Shown here piece after piece: positions 32,867 to 42,600 of a DNA stretch of 46,406 nt. The first letter of the stretch is position 1; the number at the start of each line of letters is the position of its first letter. The DNA comes from a virus. The DNA lies in IMG/VR virus record IMGVR_UViG_3300030098_004171, positions 1-46,406 of that record, one strand, 5' to 3'. Position numbers and translations under genes: made by a program. The notes under the pieces are model-generated. The model saw nothing but the letters and a program-made list of their open reading frames with translations. It was not told the origin of the DNA and did no database searches.

Positions 32867-33400
32867 ATGAGACATTATCGTTTAACAAACCAAGAGGCAG
32901 CAGGAACGGGTTTTACCGATCAATTTGTGATCGAGGCATCTGAACTAAATGCTGCTGCGCAAAGTCAGGCGTTTGTGCTTAAAACGCTAGGTGCGGCAGG
33001 CAAATACGCCATAGTTGATGATGTAGCAGTCATCCGTGTCGATGAAGCCTTTGCTGGAACAGCGGGTGCTAATCTTAAAGCTGAATTAGGCCATAACGCA
33101 TTGAATGGTTCGGGTAGTGCTGATCCAAATTACTGGGTCGATCAAAGCGACATTAAAGCTACTGCTGGTACATTGTACGGGTCGGTTTCGGTTGCTGAAG
33201 ATGTAGCTACACCGAGGGTTACAACCTTGAATGGAACCGTTGCCGGTGCTGCCGTTACAGAGATCGATTGTACGATCACTACGTCAGGTGCGGGTGCGGC
33301 TAACTTCAGTACAACAACTGCTTCGCATACAGGTAAAATATCAATCTTTATGCGGATTGTTATGACTGATGACTTGGGGACTCAGCGTTCGCAGTCTTAA
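32867..33400 (+). CDS. Putative head decoration protein
   Basis: Protein of 177 residues with AAAGGAATA upstream, directly after the capsid gene. The sequence is Ala/Gly/Thr-rich and beta-strand-like (YAIVDDVAVIRVDEAF, AAVTEIDCTITTSG), with no long helix. Proteins in this position usually decorate or stabilise the capsid. No catalytic residues are visible. It ends in a TAATG overlap with the next gene. Confidence 0.6.
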   Translation: MRHYRLTNQEAAGTGFTDQFVIEASELNAAAQSQAFVLKTLGAAGKYAIVDDVAVIRVDEAFAGTAGANLKAELGHNALNGSGSADPNYWVDQSDIKATAGTLYGSVSVAEDVATPRVTTLNGTVAGAAVTEIDCTITTSGAGAANFSTTTASHTGKISIFMRIVMTDDLGTQRSQS

Positions 33401-33717
33401 TGGCTGAAATTCTGATACCAAAATTCGGGAAGCACGGGCGGGCTGCCGCCCGTGCTGACCGTATGTTGCGTGATCCGGAGGTTCATCAAAAGTATGTTGA
33501 AGCTGAAAAGATCAAGTACAGAGGTAAAGCCGCAAATATCTTCAAAAAATATAGAGGCTATAAACCTAATCTTAAATCTGAGTTAAGATTAGAGGGGGTT
33601 GTCGATTTGCGCACATGGTTTAGGTGGCAGCAACAAGACCCCTACTTTTGGCACGACGATAAAAACGTCAAAAAGTTTTTTAAAGACAACAAGGAAACGC
33701 AACCGTGGAAACGATAA
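33400..33717 (+). CDS. Hypothetical virion-region protein
   Basis: A 105-residue, strongly basic protein (KHGRAAARADRMLRD, IKYRGKAANIFKKYRGYK) with a Trp/Phe-rich end (RTWFRWQQQDPYFWHDD). It lies between the decoration protein and the head-tail adaptor and overlaps both. A small head-completion or DNA-contacting protein is plausible. The family is not recognised. Confidence 0.55.
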   Translation: MAEILIPKFGKHGRAAARADRMLRDPEVHQKYVEAEKIKYRGKAANIFKKYRGYKPNLKSELRLEGVVDLRTWFRWQQQDPYFWHDDKNVKKFFKDNKETQPWKR

Positions 33718-34733
33718 GATATAGTGATTTACTGAAGCGTGTTGTTTCCTTGTCTCAACGTGTTTACGAGGAATTAAGTGCCGACGATAATGCGGCAATC
33801 AAATCCTATCTCGATACACGACTTAAACAAATTTGGGAATTTTACCCGTGGCCGGACTTAACCCGTGTTGAGAAGCGTTATTTTCGATTGCTTTATAACG
33901 CCTCTACAAGCTACGCGGCGGGCGCGGAGGTATATTATCCTACCGAGAAAAAATACTACCAAGCCATTCAGTCCACCACGGGTAATACCCCAACTACTTT
34001 AACGCATTGGGCTGAATCCAAACAAAAGTACAATGCCGATCTTTGGGTGGCGGGTGCCGCCTATGCTGCCGGTGATATTGTTGAGTATGCCTCTGATGGG
34101 CTTTTCTACGCCTGCCACACGGCACACACATCGAGCGGCACTTTGATTCCCACCGCGACAAGCGGCAATGCCCGATGGGGCGTGCTTACTGAACTGGATA
34201 AGTACGTTGCTTGGGAGCAGGACGGGAATAACCAAATAGGGGATGTAATCGAGGTTTGGGACGCTGATCCGCGTACCCATACAAAAGCCGAGACAGAGAA
34301 TTTCTTTCAGAGTGAAAACGGTGTTCAAGTCATTGACGGGCCTAACATTGTTTACATCGAGTATAGGCAAGTGGTGCCAAATATATTCTATGATAGTTGG
34401 GTGAGCGGAACTGATTACAAAAAGACTAACGCAGTAAGGTGGCCAACTACTGGTGCAGACTTTGATTTGTACGAGGCAAAGACAGTCCATACCGCATCAA
34501 GCAGTAATGATCCCGGTGATGGAACTGCGGATTGGGGTATTGTGAATATACCAAGGGATTTTAGGTCGTTTCTCGCGCACGGTGCTGCCGCTGATATTTT
34601 AATATCCGATGAAAAGGAAAGACTTGCCGGTATTCAACAAAGTCTGGCTGATAAGGCATTGGCAGACTTGGTGGATAAATTTGAAAGGCAGGAGGGTCAA
34701 ACACGGCAAATGCGTGTGAAGATTTACCGTTAA
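33705..34733 (+). CDS. Head-tail adaptor / tail tubular A-like protein with inserted chitin-binding-like repeats
   Basis: Protein of 342 residues. The N-terminus (YSDLLKRVVSLSQR, DTRLKQIWEFYPWPDL) and C-terminus (PRDFRSFLAHGAAADILI, GIQQSLADKALADLV) match adaptor proteins of short-tailed phages that bind the portal. Three modules are inserted at about residues 68-105, 114-157 and 232-277 (YAAGAEVYYPTEKKYYQA; WVAGAAYAAGDIVEYASDGL; WVSGTDYKKTNAVRW). Their W-x-x-G-x-x-Y-x-x-G-D-x-V pattern is that of CBM5/12 chitin-binding repeats. They could project from the tail collar and bind host polysaccharide. Confidence 0.75.
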   Translation: METIRYSDLLKRVVSLSQRVYEELSADDNAAIKSYLDTRLKQIWEFYPWPDLTRVEKRYFRLLYNASTSYAAGAEVYYPTEKKYYQAIQSTTGNTPTTLTHWAESKQKYNADLWVAGAAYAAGDIVEYASDGLFYACHTAHTSSGTLIPTATSGNARWGVLTELDKYVAWEQDGNNQIGDVIEVWDADPRTHTKAETENFFQSENGVQVIDGPNIVYIEYRQVVPNIFYDSWVSGTDYKKTNAVRWPTTGADFDLYEAKTVHTASSSNDPGDGTADWGIVNIPRDFRSFLAHGAAADILISDEKERLAGIQQSLADKALADLVDKFERQEGQTRQMRVKIYR

Positions 34734-34739
34734 TTTCTT

Positions 34740-34973
34740 ATGTCACCACTACAACAACTAAAAGCAATCCTAAATGGATTATATGTAGCAACCCGCACGG
34801 CGGGGATGAGTGCCGATGAGCATGAACGCGCACGGCAAGGAGCAGAAACCCTTATGAGGTTTCTTGAAAAGCAACCCGAAGAATCTGTAACAGCAGATGA
34901 TGTTGCAGGCAGCGGAGGGGTTGTGGCTAATCAGTCCGCTGAAACTGCTGACGATAACGAAGAGGGGGCTTAA
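34740..34973 (+). CDS. Small hypothetical protein
   Basis: A 77-residue protein. The first half is helical (PLQQLKAILNGLYVATR, DEHERARQGAETLMRFLEK) and the second half acidic and disordered. It sits between the adaptor and the lysis genes. Its TAA stop lies in the loop of an intrinsic terminator. The function is unknown. Confidence 0.55.
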   Translation: MSPLQQLKAILNGLYVATRTAGMSADEHERARQGAETLMRFLEKQPEESVTADDVAGSGGVVANQSAETADDNEEGA

Positions 34974-34987
34974 TGCCCCCTCTTTTT
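34961..34987 (+). terminator. Intrinsic terminator overlapping a stop codon
   Basis: AGAGGGGGC (34961-34969) and GCCCCCTCT (34975-34983) form a perfect 9-bp stem with a 5-base loop that contains the stop codon of the preceding gene, followed by a T-run. It would reduce transcription into the holin-spanin and tail genes. Confidence 0.85.
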
Positions 34988-34996
34988 AATTTAGGT

Positions 34997-35170
34997 ATGA
35001 AATCGAGTAAAACAGTATTAACGGCAGTCGCGGCAATTTTGTCTGCGGCTGGAGCATATTTAAGCGGCGAGCTTGAATTAAGTGCAGCACTAAACATAGG
35101 GGTAACATCAATCCTTGCGATCTTCCTTCGTCACGGCGTGAAGAAAGCAGAAACAGCAGCAAAAGGTTAA
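34997..35170 (+). CDS. Holin-like small membrane protein
   Basis: A 57-residue protein from MKSSKTVLTAVAAILSAAG. An upstream ATG at 34973 would give 65 residues but lies in the terminator stem. Two hydrophobic stretches (VLTAVAAILSAAGAYL and ALNIGVTSILAIFL) are separated by a short acidic turn (GELELSA), ending in basic HGVKKAETAAKG. This layout is common to small phage holins. It would open the inner membrane at the end of infection. It is followed by spanin-like genes. Confidence 0.65.
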   Translation: MKSSKTVLTAVAAILSAAGAYLSGELELSAALNIGVTSILAIFLRHGVKKAETAAKG

Positions 35171-35442
35171 TGGGAATCATCAAGGCAATCGCGACCTTGA
35201 TAAACGCTTTTCCCGGCTTGCTAAAGCTGTTTGAAAAGTTGCACCAAACTATTAAAGAACAAAATGCAAAGGAACGGTGGGAGCATAAAAAAACACTCAT
35301 TGCTACTGCTGTTCGTGATTCTCAGTATGTCGTTGGGGTGCAGGCAGACGAAGCTAAATTCGGTGGAGCAATTTCTGAAGCACCCGGAATTTCCGAGGGC
35401 AGCGTTTCACGCCCCACAATTCACAGAGGAAGTGCTGAATAA
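35170..35442 (+). CDS. Inner spanin-like / lysis accessory protein
   Basis: A 90-residue protein. The N-terminal hydrophobic amphipathic helix (GIIKAIATLINAFPGLLKLF) is followed by a charged helical stretch (EKLHQTIKEQNAKERWEHKK), and a lipoprotein frame is embedded in its 3' part. This resembles small genes downstream of holins in related phages. The typical i-spanin periplasmic coiled coil is short, so the assignment is tentative. Confidence 0.5.
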   Translation: MGIIKAIATLINAFPGLLKLFEKLHQTIKEQNAKERWEHKKTLIATAVRDSQYVVGVQADEAKFGGAISEAPGISEGSVSRPTIHRGSAE

Positions 35443-35479
35443 GCTCGCAGAGTATGAATATGAATTGGAAAGAAGGTAA
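35264..35479 (+). CDS. Outer spanin-like lipoprotein (overlapping frame)
   Basis: A 71-residue protein starting MQRNGGSIKKHS, embedded out of frame in the previous gene, as Rz1 genes are in Rz. The signal SLLLLFVILSMSLGC ends in a lipobox with Cys at about 26, followed by a soluble domain (QFTEEVLNKLAEYEYELE). It would be the outer-membrane spanin that joins with an inner protein to disrupt the envelope. A TTG start at 35231 is possible but less likely. Confidence 0.6.
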   Translation: MQRNGGSIKKHSLLLLFVILSMSLGCRQTKLNSVEQFLKHPEFPRAAFHAPQFTEEVLNKLAEYEYELERR

Positions 35480-37824
35480 TGCCAGAATACATAACAGATG
35501 GGGATCAAGGATTTTACGGAGTCAATATGCGGCTCGATCCCGCCCTTCTTTCGCCGGGGGTAGCATCCGAAGCTAAAAATAAACGATTTGTAAACGGATC
35601 GGCACAAACACGCCCCGGTGTAGTCATCATGCCTTGGGGAAATAAGGCGGGAGCAGACTACGATCATAAAGTTTACGCCGCAAATGAGATCGTAAGGTAT
35701 AGCGGTAAAAAGCGTAGATGGGTATGTAGCGATGATTCATACAATAACCAAACAGCTTGTGAGGCGGCAGGAGAAACTTGGGGAGTAGATTCCTTTGTCG
35801 CAACTGGAATTACAAACGGTAATTTTGCTACTGACTCTGTTTGGACTAAAGGCACCGGTTGGGACATAAATGGAAACCAAGCATTCATTACTAATGCGGT
35901 ACAGAGTGATTCTTCAAATCTGTACCAAGATTTTGGAGCAACCGTAGGACACGTTTATTTTGTTAAATTCACCATCGATGAAATTAACAACACCGGCAGT
36001 ATAAAGGTTTTTGTTGGTCACGATCAGGCTTCAAGGCCGACATTTACAACAGTTGGCACCCATGAGTGCATTGTTACCTCTGCTGGTAACGAACCGCAAA
36101 GATTGTTGCTTCAAGCTAACGCAACTTTTGTTGGTAAAATTTCAAATGTGTCCGTTTCTGAACCGGCTAATGTTCAGATAAACGCGACACAAGGCCCGAT
36201 CAGTAACAACGATAAAGGCCCGTACTTCCAAAGAAACTCTACAAACGCAGGAGCGGTAATCGCCCCGTTAGATGGTTCCGGTAATGTCAATTCCGGTTGG
36301 ACAGAACTTACGGGGCAAAGGTTGTTTTCTTTTGGGACGGTGCATGGGGTTGGTGTTTATTCTGATCCGAACAGCATCGAGTATTTGATCGTTGCCGCAA
36401 GTGACGGTGTTTACGCCACGCGAGAGGGAATGATGGCATTTAAGCTAAATGGTCTGCATCCCGATGGGCCGGTTAATTTTGTTCAAGCGTTCCAGAATCT
36501 TTTAATGTTTCGAGGTGATGATAAAGAACCTTACATTATGGATGATTTGGATGAGGGTTTTAAAGAGATTGCCCCAGCAGAAACAGATGAAGATTTAGAA
36601 GAGAACGAGGATGGAACCGGGCTTGAGCCAATCCCCAACACCGGCTACGGAGCAATCTATTTTCAGAATCGTATGCTGATTCCTCATTCACGCGATCTTG
36701 TAAGCGCATCAGATTTTTTAAACGTAACAAGGTATCAGCCTGTTCTGGCATCGTTTCGCATCAATCAAGGGAGTGCCGATAAACTGGTTGCCCTGCACAA
36801 GTTCGATCGCACAACTGTATTGTGCTTTAAAGAGCAATCCATTTTTGCCGTAAGAAACATTTACGGCAATCTCGGTGATCTGGTATTGGATCAGTTAACG
36901 AGTTCTTATGGGTGTGCTTCTCCAAAATCGATTGTCAGCGTAGGGCGAGATGTTTGGTTTCTTTCGGATCAGCGCGGTGTTTGTAGTTTGCAGATTACAG
37001 AGAGTGGTGCGGTGCAGGGGGTAGACGTTCCTCTTTCCGATCCGATCCAGCCGTTAATTGATCGCATTAACTGGGATAAGTCAGACAACGCCACCGCCGC
37101 GTTTATCAATAACCGATATTATCTTTCCGTTTGTTTGGATGATTCCGCAGACGGAAACAATAATGCGGTGCTTGTGTATGATTTTCTTAATCAAGCATGG
37201 TCAGGATATGACACGCTTGTCGGTGTAAAGGAATGGGTAAAGGTCACGGTTTGGGGGAAACAAAGGCTTTGTTATTTAAATTATGACGGTGCCATCGGGT
37301 TGTACGATGATGGAGAGTTGGGTGGGCTAAAAGATGAAGCACTTACGGGTAATCAAATCACTCAATCTGTTATTACCGATAAACTCGTTACCAGAGGCTA
37401 CAACCTAAAAACCACAGATCGTAAACATTGGCATGAGGCTAGAGTCAATGTTCAGACGTTAGATAGTGCTTTTAACACCGAGGCAACCGTTGACGGGGCA
37501 AAGGAAACGGTATCGGTTAAGTCGGTCACTTTTGATCGAACAAAGTATTACAAACCGTTTTATGCCGCCGACTACGACACGACAAACGTCAATGATGATT
37601 TTAATACTCCGTACCGACAGGACTATGCGGTAATCGGAGATTTTCGGCCAAAGACAAACGGAGTGTTTCCCGATCTGCATCAGGAAAGTAGTCACAAATT
37701 ACGCTTAAACGAGAGAGGTCGGTTCGCCCAGGTGGTGGTTAACGGCACCAAGGGAAGCACAAAGGTAACAAGTATAGTTGTAGACGGTTTACCTAGTACA
37801 CAGTTTTTTAGAAAGGACACTTAA
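35479..37824 (+). CDS. Tail beta-propeller (tail tubular B / nozzle-like) protein
   Basis: Protein of 781 residues. The start MRLDPALLSPGVASEAKNKRF is typical of phage tail beta-propeller proteins. Repeated blade-like strands follow (VYDFLNQAWSGYDTL, RLCYLNYDGAIGLYDDGEL). At about residues 81-97 there is a WVCSDDSYNNQTACEAAGET motif. Residues about 112-230 look like an inserted CBM_4_9-type jelly roll (TNGNFATDSVWTKGTGWDI ... ISNVSVSE), the same module type as in the large fibre. It would form the tail tube or nozzle below the adaptor. Confidence 0.72.
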   Translation: MPEYITDGDQGFYGVNMRLDPALLSPGVASEAKNKRFVNGSAQTRPGVVIMPWGNKAGADYDHKVYAANEIVRYSGKKRRWVCSDDSYNNQTACEAAGETWGVDSFVATGITNGNFATDSVWTKGTGWDINGNQAFITNAVQSDSSNLYQDFGATVGHVYFVKFTIDEINNTGSIKVFVGHDQASRPTFTTVGTHECIVTSAGNEPQRLLLQANATFVGKISNVSVSEPANVQINATQGPISNNDKGPYFQRNSTNAGAVIAPLDGSGNVNSGWTELTGQRLFSFGTVHGVGVYSDPNSIEYLIVAASDGVYATREGMMAFKLNGLHPDGPVNFVQAFQNLLMFRGDDKEPYIMDDLDEGFKEIAPAETDEDLEENEDGTGLEPIPNTGYGAIYFQNRMLIPHSRDLVSASDFLNVTRYQPVLASFRINQGSADKLVALHKFDRTTVLCFKEQSIFAVRNIYGNLGDLVLDQLTSSYGCASPKSIVSVGRDVWFLSDQRGVCSLQITESGAVQGVDVPLSDPIQPLIDRINWDKSDNATAAFINNRYYLSVCLDDSADGNNNAVLVYDFLNQAWSGYDTLVGVKEWVKVTVWGKQRLCYLNYDGAIGLYDDGELGGLKDEALTGNQITQSVITDKLVTRGYNLKTTDRKHWHEARVNVQTLDSAFNTEATVDGAKETVSVKSVTFDRTKYYKPFYAADYDTTNVNDDFNTPYRQDYAVIGDFRPKTNGVFPDLHQESSHKLRLNERGRFAQVVVNGTKGSTKVTSIVVDGLPSTQFFRKDT

Positions 37825-37826
37825 AT

Positions 37827-38921
37827 ATGCCATTAGCAGTAACAGTAGAAGCAGGAGAAAATTTTCCAGATAATGAAGCAGTCACGTTAGCGAGGTTGCG
37901 CAAAGGGGCAAAACCATCAGTAGCAATTACCGGCACGGTAAGTGCCGTGGATATGCAGGATGGTGCGATCACAGGAGCAAAGTTAGCTGATACAACCATC
38001 CCGGCATCGAAGATGGGCAATGCCGTCACTACCGGAGAATCGGGTGCTGGTAATAAGGGGGTCATATTAGCAAGTGATGGCACAGATAAATTTAACGAGT
38101 TATACGCAGGAAAGCGAAATGCGTTTCTTATCGGTTCTTCCACTAAAACTGGGGAAGAGTGGGCAGATGAATATCTGTTAAAAAGTAAAACACTCAATAC
38201 TGAATCCACTTTAGAAGTTACAGATCAAACGGCAAATGATTTTACCTTAAAAGTTGGAGATGGCAAAATAGTTAAAAGTATGTTGGCAAATGATGCTGTT
38301 GGTAGTGCGGCATTAGGTAATTACTCCGTGGTTATTGATTCTTTTGCTCCCGGCGGTGGTGCTAGTTCAGCCGGGGGTATAGCCAAGGAGAATTCAGATT
38401 TTTGGGGTGGCATAATAGCTTTTAATCCAGAAGATGAATCTGGATCGACAGGATGGCATGGTAAAGCAGAGGCATTGCAACCAGATGGAAAGCATCAAAC
38501 CTTGTATTCTACTTCAATAGGAGAGGAATTAAAATTTGGGTATCATCCCTGTGTCCCAAGAGCATTTTGCATAGTGCAGCAAACAGGAGGAAGTTATTCT
38601 TGGAATGGGGGAGGAACGGATGCCGCATCTCATTTTACTTTTAGAAAAAAATCTGGAATTGAATCTATAAGCAGAACAGGTCAAGGGACATATACTGTTA
38701 AGTTTGAGGAAAATTTATTTGCCGAAAATGATTCTGTTAGTTGCACGGGGCTAGGTCACAATGAAGAACATAGATTAGTTCCTTTAACGGGGACAAATGC
38801 GTATGGAAATACTGATGACGTAGATGCTAATAGAGAAATAACCGTAAAATTTTGGTACGAAGTAGGAACAACATTTACTGAACTGCGAAATGCTAGATAC
38901 TTCACTTTATTTTTCTATTGA
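37827..38921 (+). CDS. Tail fibre protein 1
   Basis: Protein of 364 residues with AGAAAGGA upstream. Shaft-like segments include MQDGAITGAKLADTTIPASK and GNKGVILASDGTDKFNELY, common in phage fibres. The C-terminal half is beta-rich (TFRKKSGIESISRTGQG, NREITVKFWYEVGTT) and likely a globular adhesin. It ends in a TGATG overlap with the second fibre gene, so both are made together. Confidence 0.7.
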   Translation: MPLAVTVEAGENFPDNEAVTLARLRKGAKPSVAITGTVSAVDMQDGAITGAKLADTTIPASKMGNAVTTGESGAGNKGVILASDGTDKFNELYAGKRNAFLIGSSTKTGEEWADEYLLKSKTLNTESTLEVTDQTANDFTLKVGDGKIVKSMLANDAVGSAALGNYSVVIDSFAPGGGASSAGGIAKENSDFWGGIIAFNPEDESGSTGWHGKAEALQPDGKHQTLYSTSIGEELKFGYHPCVPRAFCIVQQTGGSYSWNGGGTDAASHFTFRKKSGIESISRTGQGTYTVKFEENLFAENDSVSCTGLGHNEEHRLVPLTGTNAYGNTDDVDANREITVKFWYEVGTTFTELRNARYFTLFFY

Positions 38922-39667
38922 TGCTTAAAGACGGTGACATTAGCAAGCAGGCAAAGATCAATCCGGCTAAACTTAAACCGGCTGATGAAGCGCAGCTACT
39001 TGTCGCTCAACCAGATGGTAAATTTCAATCAATAACATTAACCGGGGATGCAGAGTTAACGGCTGATGGTAGATTGCTAATTAATGAAGCAATCAAAAAT
39101 CCGGTTGTAGAGGAAAACTCGGCACTAAATGATCCTAGAATTGGAGAAAACCAAATTGCTGTTGGAGATAGAATTGGAACAAAAGCAATCAATCTCGGCA
39201 CCGGATCAAACGCAATCCCGCAACGCGACTCCAGCGGAAACCTTAAAGCCGAAACGGCAGACCAAGCTACTACTGCTACCAACGCCGACAATGCAACCCT
39301 GTTGAACGGTAACAACATGGAGTATTACCGTAACGTGGCTAACCATGTTGCGGAAACTGCGACAACCTCCACCGACTCAAACAACAACGACACAAGTCAG
39401 CAAAGAACCCCTCACAAGGTTTTTGAGTTTGATGTACCAAGTGACTCTGGCAGCTATTCAGCAGCAGGAACAGGCCCGTCAAACTACCCAATCGAATTTA
39501 CACACAACTGCGGTTATATACCCGATGTTTCGGTGTACTATAAAAGCAATAGCGCAGGAGCATCAGACCCGTGGGAAGAGGTAGATGCTGAAGTGCAAAA
39601 CACAACAACCACAACGAAGGTTCAACTTTCCATCCAAGGGGCGAATTTAAAAATTGTAGCAAAGTAA
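38921..39667 (+). CDS. Tail fibre protein 2
   Basis: Protein of 248 residues starting MLKDGDISKQAKINPAKL. It has fibre-like repeats (ELTADGRLLINEAIK; LGTGSNAIPQRDSSGNLKAE; ATTATNADNATLLNGNNMEY). The C-terminus EFTHNCGYIPDVSVYYKSN resembles the H-x-x-G...V-S-V tip pattern of the large fibre and of the 378-869 product. A short fibre or connector between fibre parts is likely. Confidence 0.7.
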   Translation: MLKDGDISKQAKINPAKLKPADEAQLLVAQPDGKFQSITLTGDAELTADGRLLINEAIKNPVVEENSALNDPRIGENQIAVGDRIGTKAINLGTGSNAIPQRDSSGNLKAETADQATTATNADNATLLNGNNMEYYRNVANHVAETATTSTDSNNNDTSQQRTPHKVFEFDVPSDSGSYSAAGTGPSNYPIEFTHNCGYIPDVSVYYKSNSAGASDPWEEVDAEVQNTTTTTKVQLSIQGANLKIVAK

Positions 39668-39668
39668 A

Positions 39669-42600
39669 ATGGCAACGAAAAAAGTTTTTACCAGTTTAGA
39701 GTTTGGCAGCGGGGCGTTGCTCAAAAAGCCAAAAATTGAGTTAGTATCTGATGCGAATGATTTAACAGGAAACGATCCAACATTTTCCGCATCAGCGGGG
39801 CAGTTAGCCTATGCTGGTGATACTAATTTGTATTTAGGTGTTGGGGCGACTTGGTCAAAGTTGCTGCGAGTAGGTCAACCTATATCTACTGCATCTGTAA
39901 TCACTTCCACGTTAGCATCGAATAGCGGAAGCGCACCGCCGTTTGTTGTCGCCTCAACGGACAAAGTCGCAAACTTAAATGCAGATTTATTAGACGGCAG
40001 AGACACCTCTGCTACTGCTGTTGCCAATACGATTCCAATTTACGGAACCGGCGGCGTACTTCCAGTAGCTACCCCAACAGCAGACGGTCATGCGGCTAAT
40101 AAGGGTTATGTAGATACGGCAGTACAAGGGTTGGATCACAAGGAGTCTGTTAAATATGCCACAACAGCAAATCTCAGTTCTATTTCTGGCACAGGCACAA
40201 TATCGGGAGTGGACGGGTCTGTTGCCGCAGGGGATAGAATCCTTGTCAAAAATCAAACGACTTCAGTAGACAACGGAATTTATGTTGCAACTTCCAGCGG
40301 CAATTGGAACAGAGCAACTGACGCTGATGAATCTGGCTATTCCAACCTAGTAGATTTCACAAGCGCAGGGACAAGTAGCGGATGGTCTGCAACAGACTCG
40401 GACACGGCAGTTTGGAACGGCGGCAGTCAATCAAGTGGGACTTACTATTTTACGCCAGTTACTCCCACGTTAGTTGCCGGTAAAACTTACAAGGCGACTT
40501 TAACCATTACTAATTATAGTGGTACTGGTGCGTTTGGAATGAGTAGTTCTGGGGGTGTTGGGTCGTCATTGAGAGGCACAGCTAATACTACCGTTAGTGT
40601 CTATTTTGTAGCGAACGGTGACCCTGTTAAAGCCTTCGGTTTAGACACAAACAATGGCACAATAGATTTAACCATAAAAGAGACTGACCTTACTGAAGGT
40701 GCGTTTGTTTTTGTTGAGTCTGGAGCTACTTTAGCAAACTCAAGTTGGGTTCTGTCGGATATTGTTAACCACCCTCCTGCTCAAACTTGGACGCAATTCT
40801 CTGGTGCTGGGCAGATCACGGTAACTTCAACATCTGGGGCCAGCACAGCAACCGATGGCCCGTTAATTAAAACAGGAGACACAATAGATTTTGGCTACAA
40901 CGCAACTTACTTTGATTTAGACTCAAATAAAAATCTGCAACTCAAGGCAGCAAGCATCCCAACTGGAAGAATACAAGATGACGCAGTAACCGCAGCCAAG
41001 CTGGATGATGACGGTGACTTCACAATGGGCGGGTTGACATCTACTGGCCAAGTGATGCTGTGGTATGATGACCCCGTTCTGCATATTGGCAAAGTTAACG
41101 TCACATCTGGCAACTCTAAACTTCAGTTTAATAGTAAAAACGGAAGTGCCGCAAACGCTTTTTCACTTCAGTACATAAAAGACAGCACCAACGATAGGTT
41201 GACGTTTTTGGGTGGTGGGGCAACAGAAGACTTTACTGTTATAAACGGAGGAAAGGCTGGAATAGGAGCAGACGCAACCAACCCCAGCGGAACCCTGCAC
41301 GTTTCCACGGCGAGGTATGGGGGTGAAGGGGTAACGGATGGAACATTTCCTAACTTTAATAACTGGACACAAACTCCCTCATCAGCGTGGTCGGCCACCA
41401 ACAACACCGCAAGTTGCGATGGCACACAATCTGGTTATGCCAATCTGATTCAAAACGCCGTTTTTACCGCTAACAGAAAATATCGGCTTAAAGTAGAAGT
41501 CACAGTATCTTCTGGTAGTGTCCAAATATGGGCCAACGGATCACAGTCCTTGATTTCTGGGATTAGTTCTTCTCAAAATATAGATCAAGAAGTTTCCCCA
41601 ACCGTAACGGGAACCATTCAATTTGAGTGTAGTAGTAATTTTGTCGGAACTTTTAAAAATATTTCCGTCACAGAAGACTCCCTAGCCTCCGCAACAGGAT
41701 CAGATTTTGCCGTAGCAGACGATCTGGTAATCAACAACGGATTAACACAGGCAGGGATGACGTTGCTTGGATCGGGCGGAGCAAGAATACACTTTGGTGA
41801 GTCTGGAAAAGAAGCGCATTCAAGGATAATTGGCACTTACAATTCCGACAAAGACTCCAGCTTGTTTTTTGCTGCGAGCAATGACGGAACCGCTGCCACG
41901 GTGATGACGTTGTTTGGCAATGATAAGTCAGCGAAGTTTGAGGGTGGAGTTGGTATTAACGGTACGGTAGCGACTGACCCACTCTCTGTTAAGGGTCAAG
42001 CGGCAAACGATTATGTTGCTAGGTTTTATCGCAGCGATAATGGCAATACGTTGGTAGACGTTCATCAAGACAGTAACAATCATGGAGGGCTGTTTGTCCG
42101 AGACTCGTCTGGAACTACAAAGGTTAAACTATTTACGGCTGGAACCTCGTACTTTAACGGCGGCTCAGTTGCGATTGGTGCGACAACTGCCGACGAGAAG
42201 CTACACGTTGTTGGCAATGTTATTTTAAGAGGAGCAAATGATGTTCGGCTAAAAATAGCAAACAACGATAACAACAACTGGGCCGAGATTGGAAACGAAG
42301 GTAGCTCAACCAAGAACACATTAGATTTTTATACAGCAAGTTCCTCCATTCCCTGCTTGTCCCTTGGCGAGGACGATACGCATGACCACAAAGCCAACCC
42401 CATAGTAAACTCCGCTACGGTCGCTGGACTCCAAGACGGAGGTGCTTGCTATTTCTTTAATGGGAGTAGCAGCTATATTACATTTGATTCATTTGCTGGT
42501 GCGCTGGCAACTAACGATGCTTTTACTATTAGCATCTGGTTTAAAAGCCCAAGCGGATTATCTGTCGCTTCTAATTCGCAGATACTAATCTCTGCCCACA

